A program made the translations under genes and the position numbers. Below the pieces are notes generated by a model. It made no database searches. It was not told the origin of the DNA and worked only from the letters and a program-made list of their open reading frames with translations. From the NCBI RefSeq assembly GCF_019247635.1, contig NZ_JAFBAR010000021.1, positions 1-46,110 on the forward strand: a stretch of DNA of 46,110 nt. Reading direction: 5' to 3'. The stretch comes from Mycobacterium sp. (GTDB lineage Bacteria; Actinomycetota; Actinomycetes; Mycobacteriales; Mycobacteriaceae). Positions 15,570 to 25,838 of this stretch are shown here, piece by piece (within the stretch, counting starts at the first letter, position 1; every line of letters begins with the position of its first letter).

Positions 15570-17995
15570 TCGCGCCACGACTCAGGTGGGCCGGCTTCTT
15601 GCTGCGCCTCGCCGCAGTGGTCGGCATCGTGGCTGGTTTCGCGGGCGTGCTCGGCACACTCGGCGCTCTGCCGCACGCGGCCGCGGGCGAGCCCGCCGCG
15701 ACGCCGTTTGTCCGCGTCCGCATCGACCAGGTGACGCCGAACGTCGTCACCACCGGCAGTCCGCCCGTCGTCACCGTGACCGGAATGGTGACCAATATCG
15801 GTGACCGTCCGGTCCGCGATGTCATGGTCCGGTTAGAGCACGCGGCTGCGGTCAGCTCCTCGGCGGGCCTGCGCACCTCGCTCGACGGCGGCACCGACCA
15901 GTACCAACCCGCCGCGGATTTCCTGACGGTGGCCCCCGAATTGCAACGCGGGCAAGAGGCGGGGTTCACCCTCTCGGCGCCGTTGCGGTCCCCGTCCAAG
16001 CCGTCGTTGGACGTCGAGGAGCCCGGGATCTATCCCGTGCTGGTCAATGTCAACGGAACGCCTGACTACGGCGCGCCCGCCCGGCTCGACAACGCGCGAT
16101 TCCTGCTGCCCGTCGTCGGGGTGCCGCCCGACCACGCCGCCGACCTGAATGCCGACATCGCGCCCGACACCTCCAAGCCCGTATGGGTCACCATGCTATG
16201 GCCCCTGGCCGACCGACCCCGGCTGGCGCCCGGGGCGCCGGGCGGCACCATCCCGGTCCGGCTGACCGACGACGACCTGGCCACCTCACTGGCAACCGGT
16301 GGCCGGCTGGACATCCTGTTGTCCGCGGCCGAGGTCGCCACCGGACATGACGCCGATCCGGACGGCGTCGTCGGCCGGGCGCTGTGCCTGGCCATCGACC
16401 CCGATCTACTCGTCACCGTCAACGCGATGACCGCCGGCTACGTGGTGTCCGACGCACCCGACGGGCCCGCTCAACTACCCGGCACCCCAACCCACCCGGG
16501 CAGCGGCCAGGCCGCCGCGACCATGTGGCTGAGCCGGTTGCGCGCTCTGGCGCGCGGGACCTGTGTTGCCGCGCTGCCCTACGCGCAGGCCGATCTGGAC
16601 GCGTTGAGCCGTGTCAACGACGCCGGGCTCAGCGCGATCGCGACCAACACCGCCGCCGACGTCGTCGACCGCATCCTGGACATCACGTCCATTCGGGGGG
16701 CCACCCTGTTGTCCGACGGCCCGTTGACCAACGGCGCGGTCGACTTGCTCGGCGCTACCGGCAGCACCGTCGCGATCGCGGCCGCCAAGTATTCGGCCCC
16801 GACCCAGGACGCGACGGACTCCCCGCAGCCAGGGACCTTCGCCGACACGCAGCCGCAACGGTTGTCCCCGCAGGTGGTGTCCGCGCCGTTCGACCCGGCC
16901 GTCGGCGCCGCGCTGGCGGCGGCGGGGACCACCCCCATCATCCCCACCTATCTGGACCCATCGCTGGCGATTCGACTGGCGCATGACTCCGACACCGCGC
17001 GGCGCCAGGACGCATTGGGCTCCATGCTCTGGCATGGCTTGGCGCGGGACGCCACGCCGCGCACCCAGCTCCTGGTCCCCCCCGCCACCTGGACACTGCA
17101 GAGCGACGACGCGCAGGCTCTGCTGACCGGGCTGGCGACCACCATTCACTCCGGCCTGGCGGTGCCAAGACCGCTGCCCGCGGTGATCGCCGACGCCGGC
17201 AGCATCGGGTCCCCCATCGGGCCGGAGGTGCCGCAGGACACCTCTACCTCCCGGCGCGGCCGGTTCAACGACGACGTGACCACCGGCGTCGCCGGCCAAG
17301 TCGGTCGACTGTGGAAGCTCACCTCCGCGCTGACCGCCGACGACCGCACCGGGTTGACCGGTGTGCAGTACACCGCGCCGCTGCGCGAGGACATGCTGCG
17401 CGCCCTGAGCCAATCCGAGCCACCCGACACCCGCAACGGCCTGGCTCAACAGCGGCTGGCGGTCGTCGGTAACACGATCAAAGACCTGTTCGGCGCGGTG
17501 ACGATCGTCAACCCGGGCGGGTCCTACACGTTGGCCACCGAACACAGCCCGCTCCCGCTGGCGCTGCACAACGCGCTGCCCGTTCCGATCCGGGTCAAGC
17601 TGCAGGTCGACACGCCGCCGGGGATGGCGGTCACCGACATCGGCGTGGTCGAGCTGCCGCCGGGCTACCTGCCACTGCGGGTGCCGATCGAAGTGAAGTT
17701 CACCCAGCGGGTCGCCATCGACGTGGCGCTACGAACACCCGATGGGGTCCCGTTGGGCGAACCGGTCCGGTTGTCGGTGCACTCGAACGCCTACGGCAAG
17801 GTGCTGTTCGCCATCACGCTGACCGCGGCGGCCGTCCTCGTGCTGCTGGCCGGCCGGCGCCTGTGGCACCGCTTCCGCGGCCAGCCCGATCCCGCCGATC
17901 TGGACCGTCCCGATCCGCCACACCCGCCCGACGACGACGGCACCCACCTGCGGCAGGCGATCGAGGATCGGGTCGACGAAGAGCACCGGGTATGA
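15566..17995 (+). CDS. Large envelope protein, Rv3909-like
   Basis: An 809-residue protein, similar in length to M. tuberculosis Rv3909 (802). It has an N-terminal signal/transmembrane segment (about 8-32), a long extracytoplasmic region and a C-terminal transmembrane helix (about 747-768) followed by an acidic, proline-rich cytoplasmic tail. The GTG start overlaps mutT4 and its stop overlaps mviN (ATGA). This tight coupling with the lipid II flippase suggests a role in peptidoglycan assembly, but the family has no known biochemical activity that I can name. Confidence 0.9.
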   Translation: MIAPRLRWAGFLLRLAAVVGIVAGFAGVLGTLGALPHAAAGEPAATPFVRVRIDQVTPNVVTTGSPPVVTVTGMVTNIGDRPVRDVMVRLEHAAAVSSSAGLRTSLDGGTDQYQPAADFLTVAPELQRGQEAGFTLSAPLRSPSKPSLDVEEPGIYPVLVNVNGTPDYGAPARLDNARFLLPVVGVPPDHAADLNADIAPDTSKPVWVTMLWPLADRPRLAPGAPGGTIPVRLTDDDLATSLATGGRLDILLSAAEVATGHDADPDGVVGRALCLAIDPDLLVTVNAMTAGYVVSDAPDGPAQLPGTPTHPGSGQAAATMWLSRLRALARGTCVAALPYAQADLDALSRVNDAGLSAIATNTAADVVDRILDITSIRGATLLSDGPLTNGAVDLLGATGSTVAIAAAKYSAPTQDATDSPQPGTFADTQPQRLSPQVVSAPFDPAVGAALAAAGTTPIIPTYLDPSLAIRLAHDSDTARRQDALGSMLWHGLARDATPRTQLLVPPATWTLQSDDAQALLTGLATTIHSGLAVPRPLPAVIADAGSIGSPIGPEVPQDTSTSRRGRFNDDVTTGVAGQVGRLWKLTSALTADDRTGLTGVQYTAPLREDMLRALSQSEPPDTRNGLAQQRLAVVGNTIKDLFGAVTIVNPGGSYTLATEHSPLPLALHNALPVPIRVKLQVDTPPGMAVTDIGVVELPPGYLPLRVPIEVKFTQRVAIDVALRTPDGVPLGEPVRLSVHSNAYGKVLFAITLTAAAVLVLLAGRRLWHRFRGQPDPADLDRPDPPHPPDDDGTHLRQAIEDRVDEEHRV

Positions 17996-20900
17996 GACCC
18001 GCCTCCCGGCGGGAACGGCCACCACCGCCGCCGCCGCGAGGCCGCCCGCCAACGCTGAACCCGCCGCCGCCGCGAGCGCCGGCCCCATCCCCGCGCGCCG
18101 AACTGTCCGACGCCGCGATGGTGTCGCGCTCGTGGGGGATGGCGCTGGCCACTCTGATCAGCCGGATCACCGGCTTCGCGAGGATCGTGCTGATGGCCGC
18201 GATCCTGGGGGCGGCGTTGGCGAGCGCCTTCTCGGTGGCCAATCAACTGCCCAACCAGATCGCCGCCCTGGTGTTGGAGGCCACCTTCACCGCAATCTTC
18301 GTGCCGGTGCTGGCCCGCGCCGAACAAGGCGACCCCGACGGCGGTGCGGCGTTTGTGCGCCGCCTGGTCACGTTGACCACCACTCTGCTGCTGGTGGCCA
18401 CCGCGCTGTCGGTGCTGGCCGCACCGCTGTTGGTGCGGCTGATGCTGGGGCGCAACCCGCAGGTCAACGAGCCGCTGACCACCGCGTTCGCCTACCTGCT
18501 GCTGCCGCAGGTGTTGTTCTACGGCCTGTCATCGGTGTTTATGGCAATCCTGAACACCCGCAACATATTTGGGCCCCCGGCCTGGGCGCCCGTCCTCAAT
18601 AACGTCGTCGCGATCGCCACGCTGGTGGTGTATTTGGTTGTGCCCGGCCAACTTTCGGTTGATCCGGTCCAGATGGGCAACGCCAAGCTGCTGGTGCTGG
18701 CGGTGGGCACCACGCTGGGGGTGTTCGCGCAGACCGCCGTGCTGCTGATCGCGATCCAGCGCGAGCGCATCAGCCTGCGTCCGCTGTGGGGAATCGACGA
18801 ACGGCTCAAGCGATTCGGTGCGATGGCCGCCGCGATGGTGCTCTACGTGCTGATCAGTCAACTCGGATTCGTGGTCGGCAACCAGGTCGCCAGCACGGCG
18901 GCGGCATCCGGCCCGGCGATCTACAACTACACCTGGCTGGTGCTCATGCTTCCGTACGGCATGATCGGGGTCACCGTGCTGACCGTGGTGATGCCGCGGC
19001 TGAGCCGTAACGCCGCCGCCGACGACACCCGCGCCGTGCTCGCCGACCTGTCGTTGGCCACCCGACTGACGATGATCACGCTGATCCCGATCGTGGCGGT
19101 GATGACTGTCGCCGGACCGGCGATCGGCACCGCGTTGTTCGCCTACGGTCATTTCGGCCAAGTCGACGCCGGATACCTGGGCGCGGCCATCGCGCTGTCG
19201 GCGTTCACGCTGATCCCGTACGGAATGGTGCTGTTGCAGTTGCGTGTGTTCTACGCCCGCGAACAGCCCTGGACGCCCATCGTGATCGTCCTGGTCATCA
19301 CGGCGGTCAAGATCGTCGGGTCACTGCTGGCACCGCATGTCACCCACGACCCCCAGCTGGTCGCCGCCTACCTCGGCCTGGCCAACGGCGTGGGATTTTT
19401 GGCCGGCGCGATCATCGGTTACTTCCTGCTGCGCCACGCGTTGCTGCCCAAGGGGGGCCGGCTGATCGGCTCCACCGAGGTGCGCACCGTGCTGGTGGCC
19501 CTGACCGCGTCGCTGCTGGCCGGACTGATCGCGCACAGCGCCGATCGGCTGCTGCGGCTGGGTGAGCTGACGGCCCACGGCGGTGGTGGGGGTTCGCTGC
19601 TGCGGCTGCTCGCGCTGACCACGATCATGCTGCCGATCATGGCCGCGGTCATGCTGCGCGCGCGGGTCCCCGAGGCGCAAGCGGCGCTGGCCGCTGTCAA
19701 GGCCCGCATCGGCCGCCGGGGCCAAAGACCGCGAACCCATACGGCAGCGGTGCGGCCCCACGAGGCGGTGGTGCCGGATAGATCGTCCCGGCCCGCGGTC
19801 ACGTACCCTGAGCAGAGGAATTCGTCCCCGCCGGGGGTACATGCGGTCCAGGAGCCGATCCGGCGCAAGCCTCCGGAGCGGGTAGCCAGAGGAATAGCGA
19901 AAGGACCGGAGGTGACCGACCGCCCCTTCGACAGCCCCTCAGCAAGCGCCTCATCCCGGTCGGGGACCGACCTGCCGCGATCGGTCGCCGACGACTTCCA
20001 GCCCGACATCCCGCCCGAGCCGGGTCCCGTCTCCTCCGCGCGCCCGTCCGACCAGCTCAACGGCGATCTCACGGCCGATCCACGCGGTCCGATTCCGTTC
20101 GACGCGCCCCGCGAGCGCGGTCCGGAACCGCCTCAGGACGACATGCACCTGGTTCCCGGCGCCCGCATCGCCGGCGGCCGCTACCGCCTGCTGGTCTTCC
20201 ACGGCGGCGCACCCCCCCTGCAGTTCTGGCAGGCGCTGGACACGGCGCTGGACCGGCAGGTGGCACTGACCTTCGTCGACCCCGACGGAGCTCTGCCCGA
20301 CGACGTTCTGCAGGAGATTTTGGCCCGAACCTTGCGGTTGAGCCGGATCGAAAAGCCGGGTGTCGCACGTGTGCTCGACGTCGTCCGAACCGCGAGGGGT
20401 GGGCTGGTCGTCGCGGAGTGGATACGCGGTGGTTCGTTGCAGGAGGTTGCCGATACGTCGCCGTCGCCGGTCGGCGCGATCCGGGCGATGCAGTCGCTGG
20501 CCGCCGCCGCAGACGCCGCGCACCGCACCGGGGTCGCGCTGTCCATCGACCACCCCGCGCGCGTGCGGGTCAGCATCGACGGCGACGTGGTGCTGGCGTA
20601 CCCGGCGACCATGCCCGACGCCAACCCGCAGGACGACATTCGCGGTATCGGCGCGGTGCTGTACGCCTTGCTGGTCAACCGCTGGCCGCTGCCCGAGTCC
20701 GGGGTGCGCAGTGGCCTGGCGCCGGCCCAACGGGATGCTTCGGGACTGCCGGTGGAGCCCACCGCCGTCGACGCCGACATTCCCTTCCAGATTTCCGCCG
20801 TTGCGGTGCGCTCTGTTCAAGAGGACGGTGGAATACGAAGCGCGTCAACGCTTTTGAACCTGCTACAGCAGGCCACCGCGGTGGCCGACCGCACCGAGGT

Positions 20901-21621
20901 ACTCGGCCCGATCGACGACGATCCATCGCCGCCGTCGGCTCCCCCTCGCGCGCCCGCCGCCGGCGCGCCCAGAACCTTCGGCCACCGCCGGCGCAACCTG
21001 CTGATCGGCCTCAGCGCGGGCGCGGTCGTGCTCCTGGTCGCGTTCCTGGTGCTGGCGTCGGTGCTGGACAAGTTCCTCGACGTACGCGGGGGTCTGAACA
21101 GAGACGAACTGGGCCTCAACGGCCCCAGTTCATCGACCGCATCCTCAGCCGCCAGCACGGCGCCCGCCGGCAGCTTCGTCAAACCCACCAAGGCCTCCGT
21201 CTTCTCCCCCGACGGCGACGCCGACAACCCGGGCCAGGCCGGCTTGGCGATCGACGGCAACCTGTCGACGTCGTGGCAAACCGACATCTACACCGACAAC
21301 GTGCCGTTCCCCGGCTTCAAGAGCGGTGTCGGGTTGATGTTGCAGCTGCCGAAGCCCACCGTGGTCGGCGCGGTGAACATCGACGTCACCAGCACCGGAA
21401 CCAAGGTCGAGATTCGCTCGGCGGCTACGTCCAACCCGTCGAAGCTGGACGACACCACGGTCCTGGCGCCGGCCTTCGCGCTCAAGCCCGGCCACAACAC
21501 CATCCCGGTCAAGACGACGTCGTCGACGTCGAATCTGCTGGTATGGATCTCCACGCTGGGCACCCTGGACGGCAAGAGCCGCGCCGAGATCTCCGAGATC
21601 ACGGTTCAAGCCGCGTCCTGA
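17992..21621 (+). CDS. mviN: MviN/MurJ-like lipid II flippase fused to pseudokinase
   Basis: A 1209-residue protein with a proline-rich N-terminus, a MurJ/MOP-type flippase domain (about 37-560, many transmembrane helices), a cytoplasmic pseudokinase domain (about 720-965, with a degenerate glycine loop and no HRD/DFG), a transmembrane helix (about 1002-1025) and an extracytoplasmic discoidin-like domain (about 1062-1208). In M. tuberculosis PknB phosphorylates a Thr after the pseudokinase (T947) and the FHA protein FhaA then binds; Thr968 in RTEVL is the likely counterpart here. ATG start overlaps the previous stop. It translocates lipid II across the inner membrane. Confidence 0.93.
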   Translation: MRPASRRERPPPPPPRGRPPTLNPPPPRAPAPSPRAELSDAAMVSRSWGMALATLISRITGFARIVLMAAILGAALASAFSVANQLPNQIAALVLEATFTAIFVPVLARAEQGDPDGGAAFVRRLVTLTTTLLLVATALSVLAAPLLVRLMLGRNPQVNEPLTTAFAYLLLPQVLFYGLSSVFMAILNTRNIFGPPAWAPVLNNVVAIATLVVYLVVPGQLSVDPVQMGNAKLLVLAVGTTLGVFAQTAVLLIAIQRERISLRPLWGIDERLKRFGAMAAAMVLYVLISQLGFVVGNQVASTAAASGPAIYNYTWLVLMLPYGMIGVTVLTVVMPRLSRNAAADDTRAVLADLSLATRLTMITLIPIVAVMTVAGPAIGTALFAYGHFGQVDAGYLGAAIALSAFTLIPYGMVLLQLRVFYAREQPWTPIVIVLVITAVKIVGSLLAPHVTHDPQLVAAYLGLANGVGFLAGAIIGYFLLRHALLPKGGRLIGSTEVRTVLVALTASLLAGLIAHSADRLLRLGELTAHGGGGGSLLRLLALTTIMLPIMAAVMLRARVPEAQAALAAVKARIGRRGQRPRTHTAAVRPHEAVVPDRSSRPAVTYPEQRNSSPPGVHAVQEPIRRKPPERVARGIAKGPEVTDRPFDSPSASASSRSGTDLPRSVADDFQPDIPPEPGPVSSARPSDQLNGDLTADPRGPIPFDAPRERGPEPPQDDMHLVPGARIAGGRYRLLVFHGGAPPLQFWQALDTALDRQVALTFVDPDGALPDDVLQEILARTLRLSRIEKPGVARVLDVVRTARGGLVVAEWIRGGSLQEVADTSPSPVGAIRAMQSLAAAADAAHRTGVALSIDHPARVRVSIDGDVVLAYPATMPDANPQDDIRGIGAVLYALLVNRWPLPESGVRSGLAPAQRDASGLPVEPTAVDADIPFQISAVAVRSVQEDGGIRSASTLLNLLQQATAVADRTEVLGPIDDDPSPPSAPPRAPAAGAPRTFGHRRRNLLIGLSAGAVVLLVAFLVLASVLDKFLDVRGGLNRDELGLNGPSSSTASSAASTAPAGSFVKPTKASVFSPDGDADNPGQAGLAIDGNLSTSWQTDIYTDNVPFPGFKSGVGLMLQLPKPTVVGAVNIDVTSTGTKVEIRSAATSNPSKLDDTTVLAPAFALKPGHNTIPVKTTSSTSNLLVWISTLGTLDGKSRAEISEITVQAAS

Positions 21622-21674
21622 CGAAGGCTCACAGCCGACGGGTCGGGTGAAGTGCTGCGCGACAACGGATTAGT

Positions 21675-21680
21675 TACTGT
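21675..21680 (+). promoter_or_regulatory. Putative -10 box for a leaderless sigM transcript
   Basis: TACTGT ends six bases before the GTG of sigM and no ribosome site precedes that GTG, as expected for a leaderless mRNA. Confidence 0.4.
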
Positions 21681-21686
21681 CCGGCG

Positions 21687-22259
21687 GTGGGTTCGGGGAG
21701 TCAGAGCCAGCGGGAACGCAGCGACGCCGAACTGCTGGGCGCCCACGTCGCCGGCGATCGGCACGCTTTCGCCGAGCTGTTCCGGCGCCATCACCGGACC
21801 CTGTACCGGCTCGCGCGACTCACCAGCCGCAGCCCCGAGGACGCCGAAGACGCGCTGCAGGACGCCATGTTGTCGGCGCATCGGGGCGCCGCTTCATTTC
21901 GCTTCGACGCAGCTGTGCACAGTTGGTTGCACCGCATCGTCGTCAACGCCTGCCTGGACCGGCTGCGGCGCGCCAAAGCCCGCCCGACGGTGCCATTGGA
22001 ACTGGTGGGCGACGTCCACTGGGTGGCCGACCGGACCAGCGAGGTCGAGGCCGGCCTTGCGGTGCAGCGGGCGCTGATGCGGCTTCCGGTCGAGCAACGG
22101 ACGGCGGTGGTGGCCGTCGATATGCAGGGCTATTCGATCGCCGACACCGCGCGGTTGCTGGGGGTGGCCGAGGGCACGGTGAAAAGCCGCTGCGCCCGCG
22201 GCCGGGCGCGCCTCGCCGTGCTGCTGGGCCACCTGAACACCACCGCGGATCAGCGCTAG
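21687..22259 (+). CDS. sigM: ECF sigma factor SigM
   Basis: A 190-residue ECF sigma factor with sigma-2 (about 12-80, with DAEDALQDAMLSAHRG) and sigma-4 (about 125-180, with YSIADTARLLGVAEGTVKSRCARGRARL) domains. It is the SigM orthologue by position after mviN and before rsmA. In M. tuberculosis SigM induces, among others, esxE/esxF and esxT/esxU; the esxE/esxF locus is missing from this window. The GTG at 21687 was taken as the start; a nearby -10 box supports a leaderless start. Confidence 0.92.
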   Translation: MGSGSQSQRERSDAELLGAHVAGDRHAFAELFRRHHRTLYRLARLTSRSPEDAEDALQDAMLSAHRGAASFRFDAAVHSWLHRIVVNACLDRLRRAKARPTVPLELVGDVHWVADRTSEVEAGLAVQRALMRLPVEQRTAVVAVDMQGYSIADTARLLGVAEGTVKSRCARGRARLAVLLGHLNTTADQR

Positions 22260-22311
22260 CGAGCGCACCCGGTGATGGCCGTCAGCCCCTGCATAACGGA
22301 CACTGGGGCGG

Positions 22312-23040
22312 ATGGGTGCAGCCGAGAACGAAGCCGGCGCGGATCAGCCGCTGACGGTTGACGTACTCGCCGACCTGCAGGCCGGTCTCCTCGACGACGA
22401 AGCCGCCGCCCGGGTCCGCAAAAGAGTGCGCGACGACCCAGCGGCCCAGGAAGTCCTGCGCGCGCTGAACCGGGTGCGCGGCGACGTCGCCGCGCTCGGA
22501 GCCGACCCGTCGTCGGCGCCGGCTCCTCCCCCGGCGCTGACCAGCAGGATCTCCAAGGCACTGACCACCGAACGGTTTCCCGCCGCTCATGCTGCGCGGC
22601 CGCCCGTCCGGCGCGCACGCATGATCGCCGGCGTCGCCGGCCTGTGCGCGGTGGTCGCCGCGATCGGGGTCGGCACCGCAGCACTGATCAACGCGCCGTC
22701 GCCGGTGCCCAGCACCCAGGTCACCGCCGAGCACATCACGGTGTCGCCGCCCATGACGATTCCGCTTTCGCAGCCGCAGATCCTCGATCTGCTCAACCGC
22801 GCCCCCGACTACGGCCCCCTGGGCGACCCGCCCCGGCGTGCGTCGTGCATCAGCGGCCTCGGCTATCCGGCGTCCACCAAAGTGCTGGGCGCCCGACCGA
22901 TCGACATCGACGCCCGCCCGGCCGAGCTGCTGGTTCTGCCCGGCGACACCGCCGACAACCTCGCCGTCTTCGCGGTGGCACTGAACTGCAGCGCGGTCGA
23001 TACCGGGTTGATGGCCAGCACCCAGGTACCCCGTGCCTAG
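22312..23040 (+). CDS. rsmA: Anti-sigma factor RsmA (regulator of SigM)
   Basis: A 242-residue protein with an acidic N-terminal cytoplasmic domain (about 1-95, LTVDVLADLQAGLLDDEAAA) that probably binds SigM, one transmembrane helix (about 103-127), and a secreted C-terminal region with two cysteines (CISG, NCSA). It lacks the HxxxCxxC zinc motif of the ZAS group. Start ATG at 22312 is 52 bp after sigM. M. tuberculosis RsmA (Rv3912) is similar in length (254). Confidence 0.86.
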   Translation: MGAAENEAGADQPLTVDVLADLQAGLLDDEAAARVRKRVRDDPAAQEVLRALNRVRGDVAALGADPSSAPAPPPALTSRISKALTTERFPAAHAARPPVRRARMIAGVAGLCAVVAAIGVGTAALINAPSPVPSTQVTAEHITVSPPMTIPLSQPQILDLLNRAPDYGPLGDPPRRASCISGLGYPASTKVLGARPIDIDARPAELLVLPGDTADNLAVFAVALNCSAVDTGLMASTQVPRA

Positions 23041-23070
23041 CGGAGTCGGGGTGTGGCGCGCCGCGCTTGG

Positions 23071-23096
23071 GGAACATCAATGCCTACGCTGGCGTT
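23071..23096 (+). promoter_or_regulatory. SigH-type (or SigE-type) promoter of trxB2-trxC
   Basis: A -35 element GGAAC (23071-23075, preceded by GG) is followed after 17 bp by CGTT (23093-23096), the SigH consensus. In M. tuberculosis trxB2-trxC is a SigH target under oxidative stress. A second, sigma-A-like TATATT lies at 23116-23121. Confidence 0.65.
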
Positions 23097-23154
23097 CAGG
23101 GGCCTAGATATGCCTTATATTTTGGACGCTTTGCATACCTCTTGAAAGGCGCGC

Positions 23155-24135
23155 ATGACCGCTCAAGACACCGTTCACGACGTCATCGTGATTGGCTCCG
23201 GACCGGCGGGGTACACCGCGGCTCTCTACACCGCCCGTGCGCAACTGGCGCCGCTGGTCTTCGAGGGCACCGCGTTCGGCGGTGCACTGATGACCACCAC
23301 CGAGGTGGAGAACTACCCCGGTTTCCGTGGCGGCATCACCGGCCCGGAGCTGATGGACGAGATGCGCGAGCAGGCGCTGCGCTTCGGGGCGGACCTGCGG
23401 ATGGAAGACGTCGAATCGGTATCCCTCGACGGTCCCCTCAAGACGGTGGTCACCGGCGACGGCGACACGCATCGGGCCCGCGCCGTCATCCTCGCGATGG
23501 GCGCCGCCGCCCGCTACCTACAGGTTCCCGGCGAACAGGAGTTGCTCGGCCGCGGCGTGAGCTCGTGCGCCACCTGTGACGGCTTCTTCTTCAAGGATCA
23601 GGACATCGCCGTCATCGGCGGTGGGGACTCCGCCATGGAGGAGGCCACCTTTCTGACCCGCTTTGCGCGCAGCGTGACGCTGGTACACCGGCGCGACGAG
23701 TTCCGGGCCTCCAAGATCATGCTCAATCGGGCCCGCAACAACGACAAGATCAAGTTCGTCACCAACCACAGCGTCATCGCCGTCGAGGGCGACCAGACGG
23801 TGACGGGGCTGCGGGTGCGCGACGCGGTCAGCGGCCAGGAGAAAACGCTCCCGGTGACCGGTGTCTTCGTCGCGATCGGGCACGAGCCGCGCTCGGCCCT
23901 GCTCCGCGATGCCGTCGATACCGATCCGGAGGGTTACGTGCTCACGCGGGGACGCACCACCGCCACCTCGCTCGACGGTGTGTTCGCCGCCGGTGACCTG
24001 GTGGACCGCACCTACCGGCAGGCGGTAACGGCCGCCGGAAGTGGCTGCGCCGCCGCCATCGATGCCGAGCGTTGGCTCGCCGAGCGCGAAGCGGCCGGAG
24101 ACAGTAATGACACGTTGATTGGAGCACAACGATGA
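23155..24135 (+). CDS. trxB2: Thioredoxin reductase TrxB2
   Basis: A 326-residue flavoenzyme. FAD-binding loop [12 protein letters not shown] (about 15-26), redox-active CATC (Cys138 and Cys141), NADPH-binding loop [12 protein letters not shown] (about 158-170) and a C-terminal FAD motif [10 protein letters not shown]. It reduces thioredoxin with NADPH in the cytosol. ATG at 23155 has a ribosome site (GAAAGG). The stop overlaps the trxC start (ATGA), and a SigH-type promoter lies upstream. Confidence 0.96.
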   Translation: MTAQDTVHDVIVIGSGPAGYTAALYTARAQLAPLVFEGTAFGGALMTTTEVENYPGFRGGITGPELMDEMREQALRFGADLRMEDVESVSLDGPLKTVVTGDGDTHRARAVILAMGAAARYLQVPGEQELLGRGVSSCATCDGFFFKDQDIAVIGGGDSAMEEATFLTRFARSVTLVHRRDEFRASKIMLNRARNNDKIKFVTNHSVIAVEGDQTVTGLRVRDAVSGQEKTLPVTGVFVAIGHEPRSALLRDAVDTDPEGYVLTRGRTTATSLDGVFAAGDLVDRTYRQAVTAAGSGCAAAIDAERWLAEREAAGDSNDTLIGAQR

Positions 24136-24485
24136 CGAATGCCGAGAAGTCCGGCGCCACTGTGGAGGTGTCCGACGCCTCCTTCTCAACGGACGTGTTG
24201 TCCAGCAATAAGCCTGTGCTGGTTGACTTTTGGGCAACGTGGTGCGGTCCATGCAAGATGGTCGCACCGGTGCTTGAAGAGCTCGCCGCCGAGCGGTCGG
24301 CCAACCTGACCGTCGCCAAGCTGGACGTGGACGCCAACCCGGAAACGGCCCGCGAGTTCCAGGTCGTCTCAATCCCGACGCTGATCCTGTTCAAGGACGG
24401 CCAGCCGGTGAAACGGATAGTCGGCGCCAAGGGCAAGGCGGCGTTGCTGCGCGAGCTTTCCGACGCCGTCCCCGAACTCAATTAG
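24132..24485 (+). CDS. trxC: Thioredoxin TrxC
   Basis: A 117-residue thioredoxin with the WCGPC active site (Trp37-Cys41) and the cis-proline segment SIPTLILF. It is translationally coupled to trxB2 (ATGA) and serves as its substrate. Confidence 0.96.
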   Translation: MTNAEKSGATVEVSDASFSTDVLSSNKPVLVDFWATWCGPCKMVAPVLEELAAERSANLTVAKLDVDANPETAREFQVVSIPTLILFKDGQPVKRIVGAKGKAALLRELSDAVPELN

Positions 24486-24617
24486 CCCCGGCGGATCCGC
24501 CACGCCCCGCCTGTGATTGGCCTGGGGTTTTCGGGATATTGGCAAGGATCTGCGACAATACGCGTTAGCTAGATGTGCACTTGTCAGCGAAGTCAGTATC
24601 CCCGGAGGGCCCTTGGC

Positions 24618-25838
24618 ATGCCGAGTCCGCGCCGCGAAGACGCTGACACGCTGCGCTGCGGCGACCGCAGTGCCGCCGTCACCGAGATCCGGATAGCGCT
24701 GGCTGCGCTGGGAATGCTCGACAATCCCGATGAAGACCTGAGCACGGGCCGGCATGTAGCGCCGGAGGTATTCGACTCCGAACTCGACCAGGCGGTGCGC
24801 GCCTTCCAGCAGCATCGTGGGCTGCTGGTGGACGGCGTTGTGGGCGAGGCCACCTACCGCGCGCTCAAGGAGGCCTCCTACCGGCTCGGCGCGCGCACGC
24901 TGTATCACCAATTCGGTGCACCGCTCTACGGCGACGACGTCGCCACCCTGCAGTCCCGGCTGCAAGACCTGGGTTTCTATACCGGCCTGGTGGACGGGCA
25001 TTTCGGATTGCAGACCCATAATGCGCTGATGTCGTACCAGCGCGAGTACGGGCTGGCCGCCGACGGTATCTGCGGCCCAGAAACGTTGCGCTCCTTGTAC
25101 TTTCTGAGTTCACGGGTCAGCGGCGGCTCTCCGCATGCCCTGCGTGAAGAGGAGCTGGTGCGCAGTTCCGGTCCCAAATTGTCCGGCAAGCGGATCATTA
25201 TCGACCCGGGCCGCGGCGGCGCCGACCACGGCTTGATCACCCAAGGCCCCGCCGGTCCGATCAGCGAAGCAGATGTGTTGTGGGACTTGGCAAGTCGGCT
25301 CGAAGGTCGAATGACCGCCATTGGCATGGAGACATTCCTGTCCCGGCCCACCAACCGCAGCCCGTCGGACGCCGAACGCGCCGCCACCGCCAATGCCGTT
25401 GGCGCAGACCTGATGATCAGCCTGCGCTGCGAAACCCAGGCCAGCCCCGCGGCCAACGGGGTGGCCTCCTTCCACTTCGGCAACTCACACGGTTCGGTCT
25501 CGACCATCGGTCGTAACCTCGCCGATTTCATTCAGCGAGAAGTGGTCGCCCGCACGGGTTTACGGGATTGCCGTACCCACGGCCGGACGTGGGATCTGCT
25601 GCGGCTGACCCGGATGCCGACGGTCCAGGTCGACATCGGCTACATCACCAACCCGCACGACCGCGCCATGATGGTGTCGACACAAACCCGCGACGCCGTT
25701 GCCGAGGGCATCCTCGCCGCGGTCAAGCGGCTCTATTTGCTGGGCAAGAACGATCGACCGACCGGCACATTCACGTTCGCGGAGCTGCTCGCCCACGAAC
25801 TCTCGGTGGAACGCGCCAGCCGCACAGCCGGCTCTTAA
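24618..25838 (+). CDS. cwlM: CwlM, regulator of peptidoglycan synthesis (amidase-like)
   Basis: A 406-residue protein, exactly the length remembered for M. tuberculosis CwlM. Two peptidoglycan-binding repeats (about 15-85 and 100-160; VDGVVGEATYRAL and VDGHFGLQTHNALMSYQ) are followed by an N-acetylmuramoyl-L-alanine amidase_3-like domain (about 190-375). A cluster of threonines near the end (Thr382, Thr384, Thr386 in RPTGTFTF) equals the PknB sites known in M. tuberculosis; phosphorylated CwlM activates MurA. ATG at 24618 has a ribosome site (GGAGGG), whereas the longer frame lacks one. Its stop overlaps the convergent GNAT-like gene by four bases. Confidence 0.93.
   Translation: MPSPRREDADTLRCGDRSAAVTEIRIALAALGMLDNPDEDLSTGRHVAPEVFDSELDQAVRAFQQHRGLLVDGVVGEATYRALKEASYRLGARTLYHQFGAPLYGDDVATLQSRLQDLGFYTGLVDGHFGLQTHNALMSYQREYGLAADGICGPETLRSLYFLSSRVSGGSPHALREEELVRSSGPKLSGKRIIIDPGRGGADHGLITQGPAGPISEADVLWDLASRLEGRMTAIGMETFLSRPTNRSPSDAERAATANAVGADLMISLRCETQASPAANGVASFHFGNSHGSVSTIGRNLADFIQREVVARTGLRDCRTHGRTWDLLRLTRMPTVQVDIGYITNPHDRAMMVSTQTRDAVAEGILAAVKRLYLLGKNDRPTGTFTFAELLAHELSVERASRTAGS

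Noticed and set aside
24490..24501. Palindrome GGCGGATCCGCC after trxC as terminator
   Set aside because: The loop would be too small for a good hairpin and there is no T tract.
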